From Collinsella stercoris DSM 13279 (GTDB lineage Bacteria; Actinomycetota; Coriobacteriia; Coriobacteriales; Coriobacteriaceae): DNA of 64,000 nt. The position numbers and the translations under genes were made by a program. Positions 43,190-52,402 of this stretch are shown piece by piece. The stretch is from the NCBI RefSeq assembly GCF_020735465.1, contig NZ_CP085935.1:372001-436000 (forward strand). Reading direction: 5' to 3'. Below the pieces are notes generated by a model. It was not told the origin of the DNA. It searched no databases and saw only the letters and a list, made by a program, of their open reading frames with translations. Numbering within the stretch: the stretch's first letter is position 1; each line of letters begins with the position of its first letter.

Positions 43190-44587
43190 ATGCCGTTACC
43201 GCAACGTTTTAGTCTGCTCGTCCTCGGCCAGGGCTCGACGGGCCTCGAGGTCGTCTCGTGGGCCGTCGATCACCTGGGCGACCGCGTGACCTCCGTCACC
43301 GTCTACGGGGGCGCCCAGTCCGCCCCCACCGAGCGGACGCGGGAGCTCGAGGGTGCTGGCGTGCGCTTTGCGTATGGCACCGAGGACATCGAGGGCGCAT
43401 ACGATATCTGCGTGGCGAGCCCGGGCATCTCGGAGTTCTCCGAGTTCTTCCGCAACGCCTCTGCCGCGTGCGGCGAGATCATGGGCGAGCCCGAGTTCGC
43501 ATGGCGCCTGTCGCCCGAGCGCTGGTGCGCCATCACCGGCACGAACGGCAAGACCACCGTCACCAGCCTCACCAACGAGCTCCTGCGCGCCTCGGGCCTC
43601 GCGAGCGTCGCGGTGGGCAACATCGGCAACGCCGCGATCCACGAGGTCGATCGGCGCGCCGAGGGCGAGTGGTTCGTCGCGGAGCTCTCCAGCTACCAGA
43701 TCGCGACGACCGCCGAGCTGCACCCGCGCGTCGCCATCCTGCTGAACATCACGCCCGACCACCTGGCGTGGCATCGCACGCACGAGAACTACGCCTTGGC
43801 CAAGATCGACTTGTTCCGCAACATGGACGAGTCCGACCTCGCCATCGTGAACGTCGAGGACGAGGGCATCGCCGCCTTCGCCGATCGCGTGTACGTCCCC
43901 GGCCGCCGCGTGCTCAAGCTCGGCCTTGCCGATGCGGGCGGCGCGCACGCCGCCTTTGTGCGCGATGGGCACCTGGTGGTGCGCATCGATGGGCGGGAGA
44001 CGGCGCTCGTGCGCGCCGACGAGCTCAAGATCGCCGGCGACCACAACGTGCTGAACGCCCTCGCCGCCGCCGCGGCCGCGTTGGCTTGCGGGGCGTCGCC
44101 CGAGGGCGTCCGTGCCGGGCTCGCGGCCTTCGCGCCGTTGCCGCATCGCGTCGAGCCCGTGGGCGAGGTCGAGGGCGTGCGCTACATCAACGACTCCAAG
44201 GCGACGAACACCGACGCGGTGGAAAAGGCGCTCTCGGCGTTTTCCGACACCCGCGTGATACTGCTGCTGGGCGGCTCCGACAAGGGGACGCCGCTTACGG
44301 ACTTCATGGAGGTCGTGGCCGCCCGTGCCGCCGCCGTGGTGTGCTTTGGCGCGGCGCGCGAGCGCTTCCGTTCCGCGCTCTCCGAGGCGAGCGGCGCCGC
44401 CGAGATCGATATCGCCGAGGCGGACGACCTGCGCGACGCGGTGGACGTCGCGCGCTCGCTCGCGCAGCGCGGCGACGTGGTCCTGCTCTCGCCGGCGTGC
44501 GCCTCCTTTGACGAGTTCTCCGGATTCGAGGAGCGCGGCGACGCGTTCCGTGCGTACGTGGCGGAGCTTTCCGCCCAGGAGGCGTAG
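43190..44587 (+). CDS. murD: UDP-MurNAc-Ala--D-Glu ligase
   Basis: 465 residues. The N-terminal nucleotide-binding half opens with LVLGQGSTGLEVV. The P-loop is ITGTNGKTTVTS (near residue 114), with VGNIGNA, ELSSYQIATT, NITPDHLAWH and, later, NDSKATNTDAVEKAL. This is the full MurD pattern. It adds D-glutamate to UDP-MurNAc-L-Ala in the cytoplasm. It lies nine bases after mraY and seven before ftsW. Confidence 0.96.
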   Translation: MPLPQRFSLLVLGQGSTGLEVVSWAVDHLGDRVTSVTVYGGAQSAPTERTRELEGAGVRFAYGTEDIEGAYDICVASPGISEFSEFFRNASAACGEIMGEPEFAWRLSPERWCAITGTNGKTTVTSLTNELLRASGLASVAVGNIGNAAIHEVDRRAEGEWFVAELSSYQIATTAELHPRVAILLNITPDHLAWHRTHENYALAKIDLFRNMDESDLAIVNVEDEGIAAFADRVYVPGRRVLKLGLADAGGAHAAFVRDGHLVVRIDGRETALVRADELKIAGDHNVLNALAAAAAALACGASPEGVRAGLAAFAPLPHRVEPVGEVEGVRYINDSKATNTDAVEKALSAFSDTRVILLLGGSDKGTPLTDFMEVVAARAAAVVCFGAARERFRSALSEASGAAEIDIAEADDLRDAVDVARSLAQRGDVVLLSPACASFDEFSGFEERGDAFRAYVAELSAQEA

Positions 44588-44593
44588 CGCATC

Positions 44594-46501
44594 GTGGGTG
44601 AGCGCGGCGCCGGGATGGGCGAGGACAACAAGAAGGGATTCCGTCTGCCGCTCGGCGCTTCTCGGCGTGCGAAGGCGGACGGCGCCGACGATCCGACGCC
44701 CGGGCGGTCCGAGGGGGCGGGCGCCAAGGCGTCCGGGACGCGCGGCGATGCCGAGCCCTCCAAACCCGTCAAGCGCACGAGGCGCAAGGCGACCGCGACT
44801 AGTCACTCCGAGCTGGGCGAGAAGCTGATCGCCGGCGTGCCGGCGCGCATCATGCGCCCGCGCCTGGTCTTTGTGTGCTGCCTGGTCGCCATCTGCGCGT
44901 TCGGCCTGCTCATGGTGTACTCCGCCTCGTCGGTGGAGGCGCTCAAGGAGCAGGGCAGCTCGTGGTACTTCCTCTTTCGCCAGGCCATCTTCATGGCCAT
45001 CGGGTTCGTGGCGTTCGCGGTGATCGGCACCCGTGCCGTCATTCCCTGGCGCGCGTTCAGGTCGAGCGCCTCCAAGGTGATGTGGGCCGCCGTCGTCGTC
45101 TTGCTGCTCGTCGTGCTCGCCGTCGGCGCCGGCGGCGATACCTGGGGCGCCTCACGCTGGATCCCCTTGGGCTTTTTCAACCTGCAGCCTGCCGAGCTCG
45201 CCAAGCCCGCCGTGATCGTGCTGGCCGCCAAGATCCTGTCCGACTATTACGAGGACGGCGCAACCGACACGTTCTCGTTTTTGGTGTCGATGGCCATCTG
45301 CCTGGGCGTGCCGGCGATTCTCATCTTCGCCGAGCCCGACCTGGGCACGACGATCATCATCGCCGTGACGGTGTTCGCCATGGCGTATATCTGCGGCATC
45401 TCGTACCGCTTGATCGGCGCGCTCTTCGCCGTGTTCGTGGTGGCTGCCGTGGGGCTTGCCATCACCTCGTCGTACCGCTTCACGCGCCTGCTCGTGTTCC
45501 TCGATCCGTGGAGCGACCCCTTTGGCGACGGCTATCAGGCGACGCTGGCGATCATGGCATTCGCCTCGGGCGGTCCGTTCGGGCGCGGCATCGGCAACTC
45601 CACCATGAAGTACAACTACCTGCCGGAGGCGCATAACGACTACATCCTCGCCATCATCGGCGAGGAGCTCGGCTTTGTGGGGACGGCCATATTCGTCTTG
45701 GTGTTCCTGTCCATGATCGCCGCCGGGTTCTACATCGCGCGCCGCTCCGCTTCGCTGCACGGGCAGCTCATCGCCTCGGGCTGCTCGTTCGTGCTGCTCA
45801 TCCAGTTCATCATCAACACCTTTGGCATCCTGGGCCTGCTGCCCATGACGGGCAAGCCCCTGCCGTTCATCAGCTACGGCGGCTCATCGGTGCTGACCTC
45901 GCTCATCCTCGCCGGGCTGATCTTTCGCGTCTCGGTTGAGAGCAACGTCCAGACTGCCGCCGACCGCCGCCGTGCCGGCCTGGCCGTGCTGGGGTCCGCC
46001 TCCGGTGACGAAGAGGTCGCGGGCCGCGAACGCCCCTCGATGCGTCGGGGCTCCATGCGCACGGCGCGCCTGAGCGAGCGCGAGCAGCAGGACATCTCCA
46101 CGCATATGGGCAGGAGCACCGCCGGTCCCGCGCGGACGAGGTCTTCGCGGCGCGGGCAGGGCGATGCCGGTCCTCTGCCCGGCGAGGGGCGCGCGCCTCG
46201 TTCCACGGGGTATCGCGGTCAGGGCCTGAGCGTCTATGACGGCGGCCGCAGCGCCGCCCGCTCGCGGGGAGCGGCGGGCGGATACCGCACCGCACGCGGC
46301 ATGCGCGATGAGGGCGGTCGCGGGTCGGGATATGAGCGCATCGACTTGGGCGGCAGCGCGCAGGACCGCCTGCGCCCGCGCGTCGACCGCCCGCGCGTCG
46401 ACTACGGGGATGTGCCGCCTTCGCCCCGCCCGCGCCGTTCGGGTGAGGCGAGGCGCTATGATGATGGGCGATCGACGGGGAGGAGCCGTTATGACCGATA
46501 A
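44594..46501 (+). CDS. ftsW: Lipid II polymerase FtsW (SEDS family) with long tail
   Basis: 635 residues from the GTG at 44594 (GGAGG upstream). The charged N-terminal tail of about 85 residues is followed by ten SEDS membrane helices to about 455, with LMVYSASS, the essential-Asp-type loop around LVFLDPWSDPFGDGYQ, and the final SYGGSSVLTSLI. A very long C-terminal tail of about 175 residues rich in Arg, Gly, Ser and Tyr is unusual. It polymerises glycan strands with FtsI at the septum. It overlaps murG by 11 bases. RodA is less likely given position. Confidence 0.93.
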   Translation: MGERGAGMGEDNKKGFRLPLGASRRAKADGADDPTPGRSEGAGAKASGTRGDAEPSKPVKRTRRKATATSHSELGEKLIAGVPARIMRPRLVFVCCLVAICAFGLLMVYSASSVEALKEQGSSWYFLFRQAIFMAIGFVAFAVIGTRAVIPWRAFRSSASKVMWAAVVVLLLVVLAVGAGGDTWGASRWIPLGFFNLQPAELAKPAVIVLAAKILSDYYEDGATDTFSFLVSMAICLGVPAILIFAEPDLGTTIIIAVTVFAMAYICGISYRLIGALFAVFVVAAVGLAITSSYRFTRLLVFLDPWSDPFGDGYQATLAIMAFASGGPFGRGIGNSTMKYNYLPEAHNDYILAIIGEELGFVGTAIFVLVFLSMIAAGFYIARRSASLHGQLIASGCSFVLLIQFIINTFGILGLLPMTGKPLPFISYGGSSVLTSLILAGLIFRVSVESNVQTAADRRRAGLAVLGSASGDEEVAGRERPSMRRGSMRTARLSEREQQDISTHMGRSTAGPARTRSSRRGQGDAGPLPGEGRAPRSTGYRGQGLSVYDGGRSAARSRGAAGGYRTARGMRDEGGRGSGYERIDLGGSAQDRLRPRVDRPRVDYGDVPPSPRPRRSGEARRYDDGRSTGRSRYDR

Positions 46502-47627
46502 GAGGCGCCTGGTGGTTGCCATCGCGGCGGGGGGGACCGCCGGACACGTGAATCCGGCGCTCGCGCTGGCCGACGAGCTGCGCCGCCGTGGCCACGACGT
46601 CCACTTCTTTGGCGAGACGCGCCGCCTGGAGGGCACGCTCGTCCCGCAGGCGGGCTTTCCGTTCCATCCCGTCCACGTGACGGGCTTTGACCGCCAGCGC
46701 CCTTGGACCCTCGTCACGGCGCTCGTGCACCTCGCCCGCGAGGAGCGCCGCCTGCTCAAGGAGTTCCGCGAGGGCGAGATTCCGCAGCCCGACGTCGCGA
46801 TCGGCTTTGGCGCGTATCTCGAGCTGCCGCTCGTGCGCGCCGCCGCCAAGCTCGGCGTACCGGTCGCCCTGCATGAGCAGAACTCGGTTTCCGGCCTGGC
46901 GAACAAGCAATCCGCCAAGCTGGCGAGTCTCATCGCCTTGGGGCAGCCCGGGGCGGAGGGCGTGCTGCGCGACCACGCGGCTGCCTCGACGCGCATCGTG
47001 TTCACCGGCAACCCGGTGCGCCGCAGCGTGCTCGAGGGCGATCGCTCCCGCGGCCGCGCCGCGCTGGGCATCCCCGAGGACGCGACCATGCTCTTGGTCT
47101 TTGGCGGCTCGTTGGGTGCCAAGCACCTGAACGAGCGCCTCGCCGCGCTCAAGGGCGATGTGCTGGGCATCGAGGGCGTGTACGTGGTGCAGTCGACGGG
47201 CGAGAAGGGCTACGACGAGGCGTGCGAGCTGCTTTGTCTGAGCGATGCCGAGGCGAAGCGCTGGCAGGTCCGAGCCTACATCGACGACATGGGCGATGTG
47301 CTCGCCGCCGCCGACGTCGTGCTGTCGCGCGCCGGGGCCTCCTCGGTCGCCGAGATCGCGGCGCTCGCCGTGCCCTCGATCCTCGTCCCGTACCCCTTTG
47401 CCACGGCGGATCACCAGACCGTGAACGCGCGCCTGCTGGTTGACGCCGGGGCCGCGACGGTCCACGCCGACGCCGACATCGACGGCGAGGCGTTCGCGCG
47501 CGACCTGCTGGATGCGCTGACCAACCCCGCCCGTCGCGAGGGCATGCGCGCCGCCGCCAAGGGCCTGGCGCAGGACAGGGCCGCCCAGCACCTCGCCGAC
47601 GAGCTGGAGTCCCTCACCCATGCGTGA
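46491..47627 (+). CDS. murG: UDP-GlcNAc:lipid I GlcNAc transferase
   Basis: 378 residues from the ATG at 46491 (GGGGAGGAG upstream), inside the ftsW end. The Gly-rich loop IAAGGTAGHVNPALALADEL at the N-terminus, HEQNSVSGLANK, FGGSLGAKHLNE and LSRAGASSVAEIAALAVPSI identify MurG. It makes lipid II at the inner membrane face. The frame extends upstream in Arg/Ala-rich text, which is the shadow of the FtsW tail. Confidence 0.96.
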   Translation: MTDKRRLVVAIAAGGTAGHVNPALALADELRRRGHDVHFFGETRRLEGTLVPQAGFPFHPVHVTGFDRQRPWTLVTALVHLAREERRLLKEFREGEIPQPDVAIGFGAYLELPLVRAAAKLGVPVALHEQNSVSGLANKQSAKLASLIALGQPGAEGVLRDHAAASTRIVFTGNPVRRSVLEGDRSRGRAALGIPEDATMLLVFGGSLGAKHLNERLAALKGDVLGIEGVYVVQSTGEKGYDEACELLCLSDAEAKRWQVRAYIDDMGDVLAAADVVLSRAGASSVAEIAALAVPSILVPYPFATADHQTVNARLLVDAGAATVHADADIDGEAFARDLLDALTNPARREGMRAAAKGLAQDRAAQHLADELESLTHA

Positions 47628-47997
47628 TGGGGAGCCGGATTCCCCCTCACGTGGCGGTGTGCTGGGTACAGGTGTGCTGCTGTTCGCCCTGTGCGTGATC
47701 GCGATTCTCGCGGTCTGCTTCAACATGTCGGGCCAAAGCTCATCGAGCTATCCCTCGAGCGCATCCGGTGTGATCCGCTCCATTGACGAGGCATCTTCTA
47801 TCGTGTCGATTGAGCTTTCCGATCACGACCCGTCCCAGTTCCCCTTTCATGAGGGACCCGTATCGTTTGAGCTGCATGACGGGCTTTTGCATCAGGACGA
47901 GTTTGAGATCGGCTCCGTCGTCGAGGTGACGTACTTCTACACCCTTCCGTTCGAGGAACCGCTGGAGTGCTGCGCGATGAAGATAAAGCCTGCGTAG
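47620..47997 (+). CDS. Small membrane-anchored protein inserted in the dcw cluster
   Basis: 125 residues. The ATG at 47620 overlaps the murG stop. One N-terminal membrane helix (about 15-35) precedes a Ser-rich linker and a compact beta-rich domain (IDEASSIVSIELSDHDPSQF and VVEVTYFY), predicted outside the membrane. It does not match FtsQ, FtsB or any known dcw product. Its placement between murG and murC with coupled translation hints at a division or wall role; this is untested. A tail of rod-like palindrome follows before murC. Confidence 0.65.
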   Translation: MRDGEPDSPSRGGVLGTGVLLFALCVIAILAVCFNMSGQSSSSYPSSASGVIRSIDEASSIVSIELSDHDPSQFPFHEGPVSFELHDGLLHQDEFEIGSVVEVTYFYTLPFEEPLECCAMKIKPA

Positions 47998-48065
47998 GGG
48001 TAGTGTTCAGGCCGCTTTTCGAATAACCATGCGTATCGGCCTTATTGCCCAGATGGACGACCGTA

Positions 48066-48182
48066 GCCTCGGGGCGGGGCGCATTGTCCCGCGCGCAGTT
48101 CCGCACGAGCAGAAGGCCCCGGTGGGGCCTTCGCGCGAGTCAGGACCGTCCGAGCACGGGACAATGCGCCCCGCCCCGAGGC
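48066..48182 (+). ncRNA. Rod-like palindromic element, copy 2 of 2
   Basis: Perfect inverted arms of 25 bp (48066-48090 with 48158-48182) enclose 67 bases with an inner AAGGCCCC/GGGGCCTT hairpin. It aligns end to end with the reverse strand of 31435-31581 (shared blocks AGTTCCGCACGA, AGGCCCC, TCCGAGC). Stem differences are matched on both sides. It lies 90 bases upstream of murC. Confidence 0.5.
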
Positions 48183-48268
48183 GTTCGGTGGTTGTGCCAA
48201 TCTGGGGATGACCATGAGAATGGCTTATACTTAGATAGTTTACGCATACGATTACGCGAGGAGACGTC

Positions 48269-49693
48269 ATGTCGACCATTGCAGTCCCCGAGGCGACCAC
48301 CGCCCCGACGTTCAAGAGCGCCCACTTCATCGGTGTGGGCGGTGCCGGCATGAGCGGCATCGCGCTGGTGCTGCACGAGCGGGGCTTCAAGGTGACGGGC
48401 TCCGACCTCAAGACCTCCCGCTACGTCCGCCAGCTCACGCGCGCCGGCGTCGAGGTCCATGTGGGCCACGAGGCCGCCACGATCGACGCGGTGCAGCCCG
48501 ACGTCGTCGTGGTCTCCACCGCCATCCCCGAGACGAACCCGGAGCTCATGCGCGCTCGCGAGCTCGGCATTCCCGTGTGGCACCGCGCCAAGATGCTCTC
48601 CGCGCTCGGCTACGGCCGCACGACGGTCGCCGCCGCCGGCACGCACGGCAAGACCACCACGTCCTCGATGGTGGCCACCATGCTCGATCGCATGGGGCTC
48701 GACCCGAGCTTCCTCATCGGCGGCGTCGTTGAGGGCTACGGCACCAACGGCAAGAACGGCGACGGCGAGTACTTCGTCGTGGAGGCCGACGAGTCGGACA
48801 GCTCCTTCCTCTACCTCAACCCCCATGTGGTCATCGTGACCAATGTGGAGGCCGACCACATGGACCATTACAGCTCGCTCGAGGAGATCGAGGACACGTT
48901 CTGCGCGTTCATGAACCTCGTGGGCGAGGACGGCACGGTCATCGTGTGCGGCGAGGACCCGCATCTGGTCGAGCTCGCCCGCTCGACGGGGCGTGCGGTG
49001 CTCACCTACGGTGAGGGCGAGGGCTTCGACGTGTCCTGCGCGCCCATGGCCTCGAGCCACACCTTCGGCACCGATTTTAGTGTCACCCTGCCCGACGGCG
49101 CGGTGCGCACGGTCGCCATCAAGAACAACCCCGGCCGCCACAACATGCTCAACGCCACGGCCGCCCTTGCCTCCGCCTATGTGCTCGGTCTTGACACCGA
49201 GGACGCGGCACGCGCCCTGTCCACCTTCGAGGGTGCGCGCCGCCGCTTCACGCACGTGGGCGAGACGCGCGGCGTCATGCTCGTGGATGACTACGGTCAC
49301 CACCCCACCGAGGTCAAGGCGACGCTCCATGCCGCCAAATCCCTCGACTTCGCCAAGGTCGCCGTTGTGTTCCAGCCGCATCGCTACACACGCCTCCAGG
49401 CGCTCTGCGATGACTTCGTCGACGCGTTCGCCGATGCCGACACCGTGGTGCTCATCGACGTGTTCCCCGCCGGCGAGATGCCCATCCCTGGCGTCACGAG
49501 CAAGATGCTCGCCGACAAGATCCGCGCCGCGCACCCCGACAAGCAGGTGCGCTACGTGGCCGACCACCAGGCGCTCATGACGTGCCTGGACGAGGTGGTC
49601 CAGGCGGGCGACCTGCTCATCACCATGGGCGCCGGCGACGTCACGACCGTGGGTCCGGAGTACCTCGCGCACGTCGCGGACAAGGACAGCTGA
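48269..49693 (+). CDS. murC: UDP-MurNAc--L-Ala ligase
   Basis: 474 residues. The ATG at 48269 follows GAGGAG. The N-terminal FIGVGGAGMSGIALVL loop, the P-loop AAGTHGKTTTSS (near residue 124), EADESDSSF, and NPGRHNMLNATAA mark MurC; the C-terminal domain has DDYGHHPTEVKATL. It adds the first amino acid of the stem peptide in the cytoplasm. It begins the second half of the cluster, three bases ahead of murB. Confidence 0.96.
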   Translation: MSTIAVPEATTAPTFKSAHFIGVGGAGMSGIALVLHERGFKVTGSDLKTSRYVRQLTRAGVEVHVGHEAATIDAVQPDVVVVSTAIPETNPELMRARELGIPVWHRAKMLSALGYGRTTVAAAGTHGKTTTSSMVATMLDRMGLDPSFLIGGVVEGYGTNGKNGDGEYFVVEADESDSSFLYLNPHVVIVTNVEADHMDHYSSLEEIEDTFCAFMNLVGEDGTVIVCGEDPHLVELARSTGRAVLTYGEGEGFDVSCAPMASSHTFGTDFSVTLPDGAVRTVAIKNNPGRHNMLNATAALASAYVLGLDTEDAARALSTFEGARRRFTHVGETRGVMLVDDYGHHPTEVKATLHAAKSLDFAKVAVVFQPHRYTRLQALCDDFVDAFADADTVVLIDVFPAGEMPIPGVTSKMLADKIRAAHPDKQVRYVADHQALMTCLDEVVQAGDLLITMGAGDVTTVGPEYLAHVADKDS

Positions 49694-49696
49694 TCC

Positions 49697-50608
49697 ATGG
49701 GCGTGTTCAATGCCGTCATGTCGCTTTCCGGCATGATCGATACGGATGTCATCGAGCAGGAAAAGCTGGCTCGCCACACGAGCTACCGCATTGGCGGCAA
49801 GGCCGATCTCTTCATCACCTGCCACAGCTACCACTCCTTGCGCCGCACCATCGAGGTGCTCGCCCGCGAGCGCGTGCCGTGGGTCATCATCGGCAAGGGC
49901 TCCAATCTGCTCGTCGCCGACGAGGGCTATCGCGGCGCGGTCATCACGCTCGGCAGTGAGTTCTCCCGCTTCGTGCTGGGGGAGGACGGCCGCACCATCA
50001 CCGTGGGCGCCGGCGCCATTCTCGCGCGGCTGGTCAACGAGGCGCTCTCCAAGGAGCTCTCGGGCCTCGAGTTCGCCGTGGGCATTCCCGGTACGGTGGG
50101 CGGCGCGATCTCCATGAACGCCGGCTCGCGCACCGAGTGGATCGGCTCACTCGTGTGCGACGTGGTGACGTACAAGCCCGGCGAGGGCATTCGCCATTAC
50201 GGGCGCGATGACGTGACGTGGGGGTATCGCACCTGCGGGCTGCCGCGCGACGAGATCGTCCTCGAGGTCACGCTCGAGCTCGCGCAGGGCGTCAAGGACG
50301 AGATCCGCGCGCGCATGGAGCGCTCGCTCACCCGGCGGCGCCGCACCCAGCCCCTGGGTGTGCCCTCGTGCGGGTCGGTGTTCCGCAACCCGCCCGACCG
50401 GGCGGTGGGGGCCCTGATCGAGGAGTGCGGATTAAAGGGTTTTTCGCAGGGAGGGGCGGAAGTCTCGCCCGTTCACGCTAACTTTATCGTTAACAAGGGA
50501 ACCGCTTCCGCGGCCGATGTCGCGGCGGTCATACGGCACGTGCACAAGACGGTAAGGGAGAGGTATGGCGTCGAGCTTCAACCCGAAGTCAAATTCCTCG
50601 GCTTCTAG
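49697..50608 (+). CDS. murB: UDP-N-acetylenolpyruvoylglucosamine reductase
   Basis: 303 residues, type II length. The FAD-binding part has HTSYRIGGKADLFI, IIGKGSNLLVADEGYRG and VGIPGTVGGAISMNAGS. The catalytic Ser is in PSCGSVFRNP, and the C-terminal Glu in the QPEVKFLGF end. It reduces the enolpyruvyl group to make UDP-MurNAc. The ftsQ start overlaps its last 44 bases. Confidence 0.96.
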   Translation: MGVFNAVMSLSGMIDTDVIEQEKLARHTSYRIGGKADLFITCHSYHSLRRTIEVLARERVPWVIIGKGSNLLVADEGYRGAVITLGSEFSRFVLGEDGRTITVGAGAILARLVNEALSKELSGLEFAVGIPGTVGGAISMNAGSRTEWIGSLVCDVVTYKPGEGIRHYGRDDVTWGYRTCGLPRDEIVLEVTLELAQGVKDEIRARMERSLTRRRRTQPLGVPSCGSVFRNPPDRAVGALIEECGLKGFSQGGAEVSPVHANFIVNKGTASAADVAAVIRHVHKTVRERYGVELQPEVKFLGF

Positions 50609-52073
50609 GGCGCCAAAGCCTACCTATCGTCGTGCCTCGGCCGCAAGGTCCGCCTCCGCATCCAAGCCGGCGGGGCCTGCCGGTTCGCGTCGCTCCGCCG
50701 CTTCGTCCCGCGCTGCCGTTGGCGGCGCGTCCAAGCCCGCCGTCAAGCCGGCTGCTCACTCCGGATCCAAGCTAACCGCCAAGCCAGTTGCCCGCTCCAG
50801 CTCCAGGCCGGTCGTACGTCCCGCCGCGCGACCCGGCGCGGGGGCCAACCGACCGTCCGTGCGCAAGCAGGGCCTCGCGCCCGGAGGGGTCCGGCAAAAG
50901 GCCATGCCCCACGGCACGCGCCCCGTGGCCTCGCCCGCGGCCGTCCGCGCCGCGGCTCGGCGCGCGGTCGGACCCGCGGGGGCTTCGTCTCCCAGCGGCG
51001 GCGTCAAGATCCCCAAGGCAAAGATGCCCGGCGGCGCCAAGCGCATGAGTGCCGGGGGCGTCAAGCTCCCCCCGAACGCCAAGGGCCTTCCCAAGGGCGG
51101 GTCAAAGCCCCTGCGGGTCAAGGCGGGCGCTCCCAAGGTCAAGCCCCAGGCGTCCGGCGGCGTGCTCAAGCGCGCGCTCAGCCCGCTTGCGGGCGTGGCG
51201 TCCGCGATCGGGTCCTTCTTCTCCGGCTTGGCGTCGCGCCTCAACATCCCCACGCCCAGCCGCAGCGTCGTGTTCGTGGCGGCGGGCGGCTTCATCGTGG
51301 TCATCCTGCTCGCCGTCGTCATCGCGAACTCCTCGCTGCTGGCGGCGACCGAGGTGCGCGTGATGGGCAGCGACCACATGGACCAGGCCACGGCGGAGGC
51401 GCTCGTCGACGTCCCCGACGGCACCACGCTGCTCAACGTGGACGAGGACGCCATCCTCGAGCAGCTGCAGGCCAGCCCCTGGATCAAGGACGTCGAGATC
51501 GAGCGCGCATGGCCCCACACCCTCGTCATCACGCCCGTCGAGCGCAAGATGACCGCCATCGCCTACGTGACGGCGGACGAGGTGGCTTGGGCGATCGGCG
51601 ACGACGGGACGTGGATCGCGCCTGTCACGCTTCTCGCCGCCGTTGACGCGGAGGGCAACGAGGTCGAGGTGGGCGAGGACGGGTCCGTGCCCGAGGGCGC
51701 AACGCTGCTCTCCGGCCAGGACGCCGCCCTTCGCGTCGCACAGGACGCGGGGTGCCTGCTGCTCACCGACGTCCCGAGCGACGTGTCGCCCAAGAGCGGC
51801 GAGAGCGTGAACTCCAAGGTCGTGCTCGCCGGGCTCGAGTACGCCAACGGGTTCTCACCCGAGTTCGTGGCGCAGATTAAGAGCATGTCGGTCGCCTCGG
51901 TCGAGGCGATCTCGGCCAACCTGCTCTCGGGCGTCGAGGTGTCGCTGGGCGCCCCGGACAATATCGTCGAGAAGGAGCGCGTGGTCACCAAACTCCTCGC
52001 CGAACAGACCGGCGTGACGTACATCAACGTGCGCGAGCCCGGAGCATATACGTTCCGTAGCGCGCCTCAGTAG
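50565..52073 (+). CDS. ftsQ: Cell division protein FtsQ/DivIB
   Basis: 502 residues from the ATG at 50565 within murB (GGGAGAGGT upstream). The N-terminal 225 residues are a low-complexity Ser/Ala/Lys/Pro basic tail, far longer than in model species. One membrane helix (about 230-252) is followed by a POTRA domain (VRVMGSDHMDQATAEALVDV, LLNVDEDAILEQL, WIKDVEIERAWPHTLVITPVER) and the beta FtsQ domain. It links FtsL to later divisome proteins. Confidence 0.92.
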   Translation: MASSFNPKSNSSASRAPKPTYRRASAARSASASKPAGPAGSRRSAASSRAAVGGASKPAVKPAAHSGSKLTAKPVARSSSRPVVRPAARPGAGANRPSVRKQGLAPGGVRQKAMPHGTRPVASPAAVRAAARRAVGPAGASSPSGGVKIPKAKMPGGAKRMSAGGVKLPPNAKGLPKGGSKPLRVKAGAPKVKPQASGGVLKRALSPLAGVASAIGSFFSGLASRLNIPTPSRSVVFVAAGGFIVVILLAVVIANSSLLAATEVRVMGSDHMDQATAEALVDVPDGTTLLNVDEDAILEQLQASPWIKDVEIERAWPHTLVITPVERKMTAIAYVTADEVAWAIGDDGTWIAPVTLLAAVDAEGNEVEVGEDGSVPEGATLLSGQDAALRVAQDAGCLLLTDVPSDVSPKSGESVNSKVVLAGLEYANGFSPEFVAQIKSMSVASVEAISANLLSGVEVSLGAPDNIVEKERVVTKLLAEQTGVTYINVREPGAYTFRSAPQ

Positions 52074-52226
52074 GGGGATCGCAACTGCGTTCGATGCGTT
52101 CACGCGACGCGTGCGATCGTCCGCGAGGGGGCGTTTCCCGTGCGTCTTTGCGGGTGCGAGCACTGCCCGACGAGGTGCTCCACGGCGCGAGGTCCGCGCT
52201 GCCGTTCGCGCTCCGCCGAACGGTCT

Positions 52227-52301
52227 TTGTGAATACCTGCGGAAATGCCGTATACTTCACAATATGCGCAGGTCGGGTTTGACTTGACGGCGCATTTTGT
52301 G
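52227..52301 (+). promoter_or_regulatory. Probable ftsZ promoter and inverted repeat in its leader
   Basis: TTGTGA (52227-52232), 18-base spacer, TATACT (52251-52256). Right after the -10, a 12-bp inverted repeat with one mismatch (52258-52269 with 52290-52301, CACAATATGCGC type) could be an operator or a leader hairpin. The leader to the ATG at 52403 is about 140 bases, giving ftsZ separate control from the upstream genes. Confidence 0.55.
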
Positions 52302-52402
52302 CAAACATAACACGGTTTACCTCGACTTTTAATCTCTAGTTGAGGGTTAACGTGGTGACGTTCGCCCAAAGGGCTTGCAACATAGTGTTCGGAGGACCGC
52401 AC

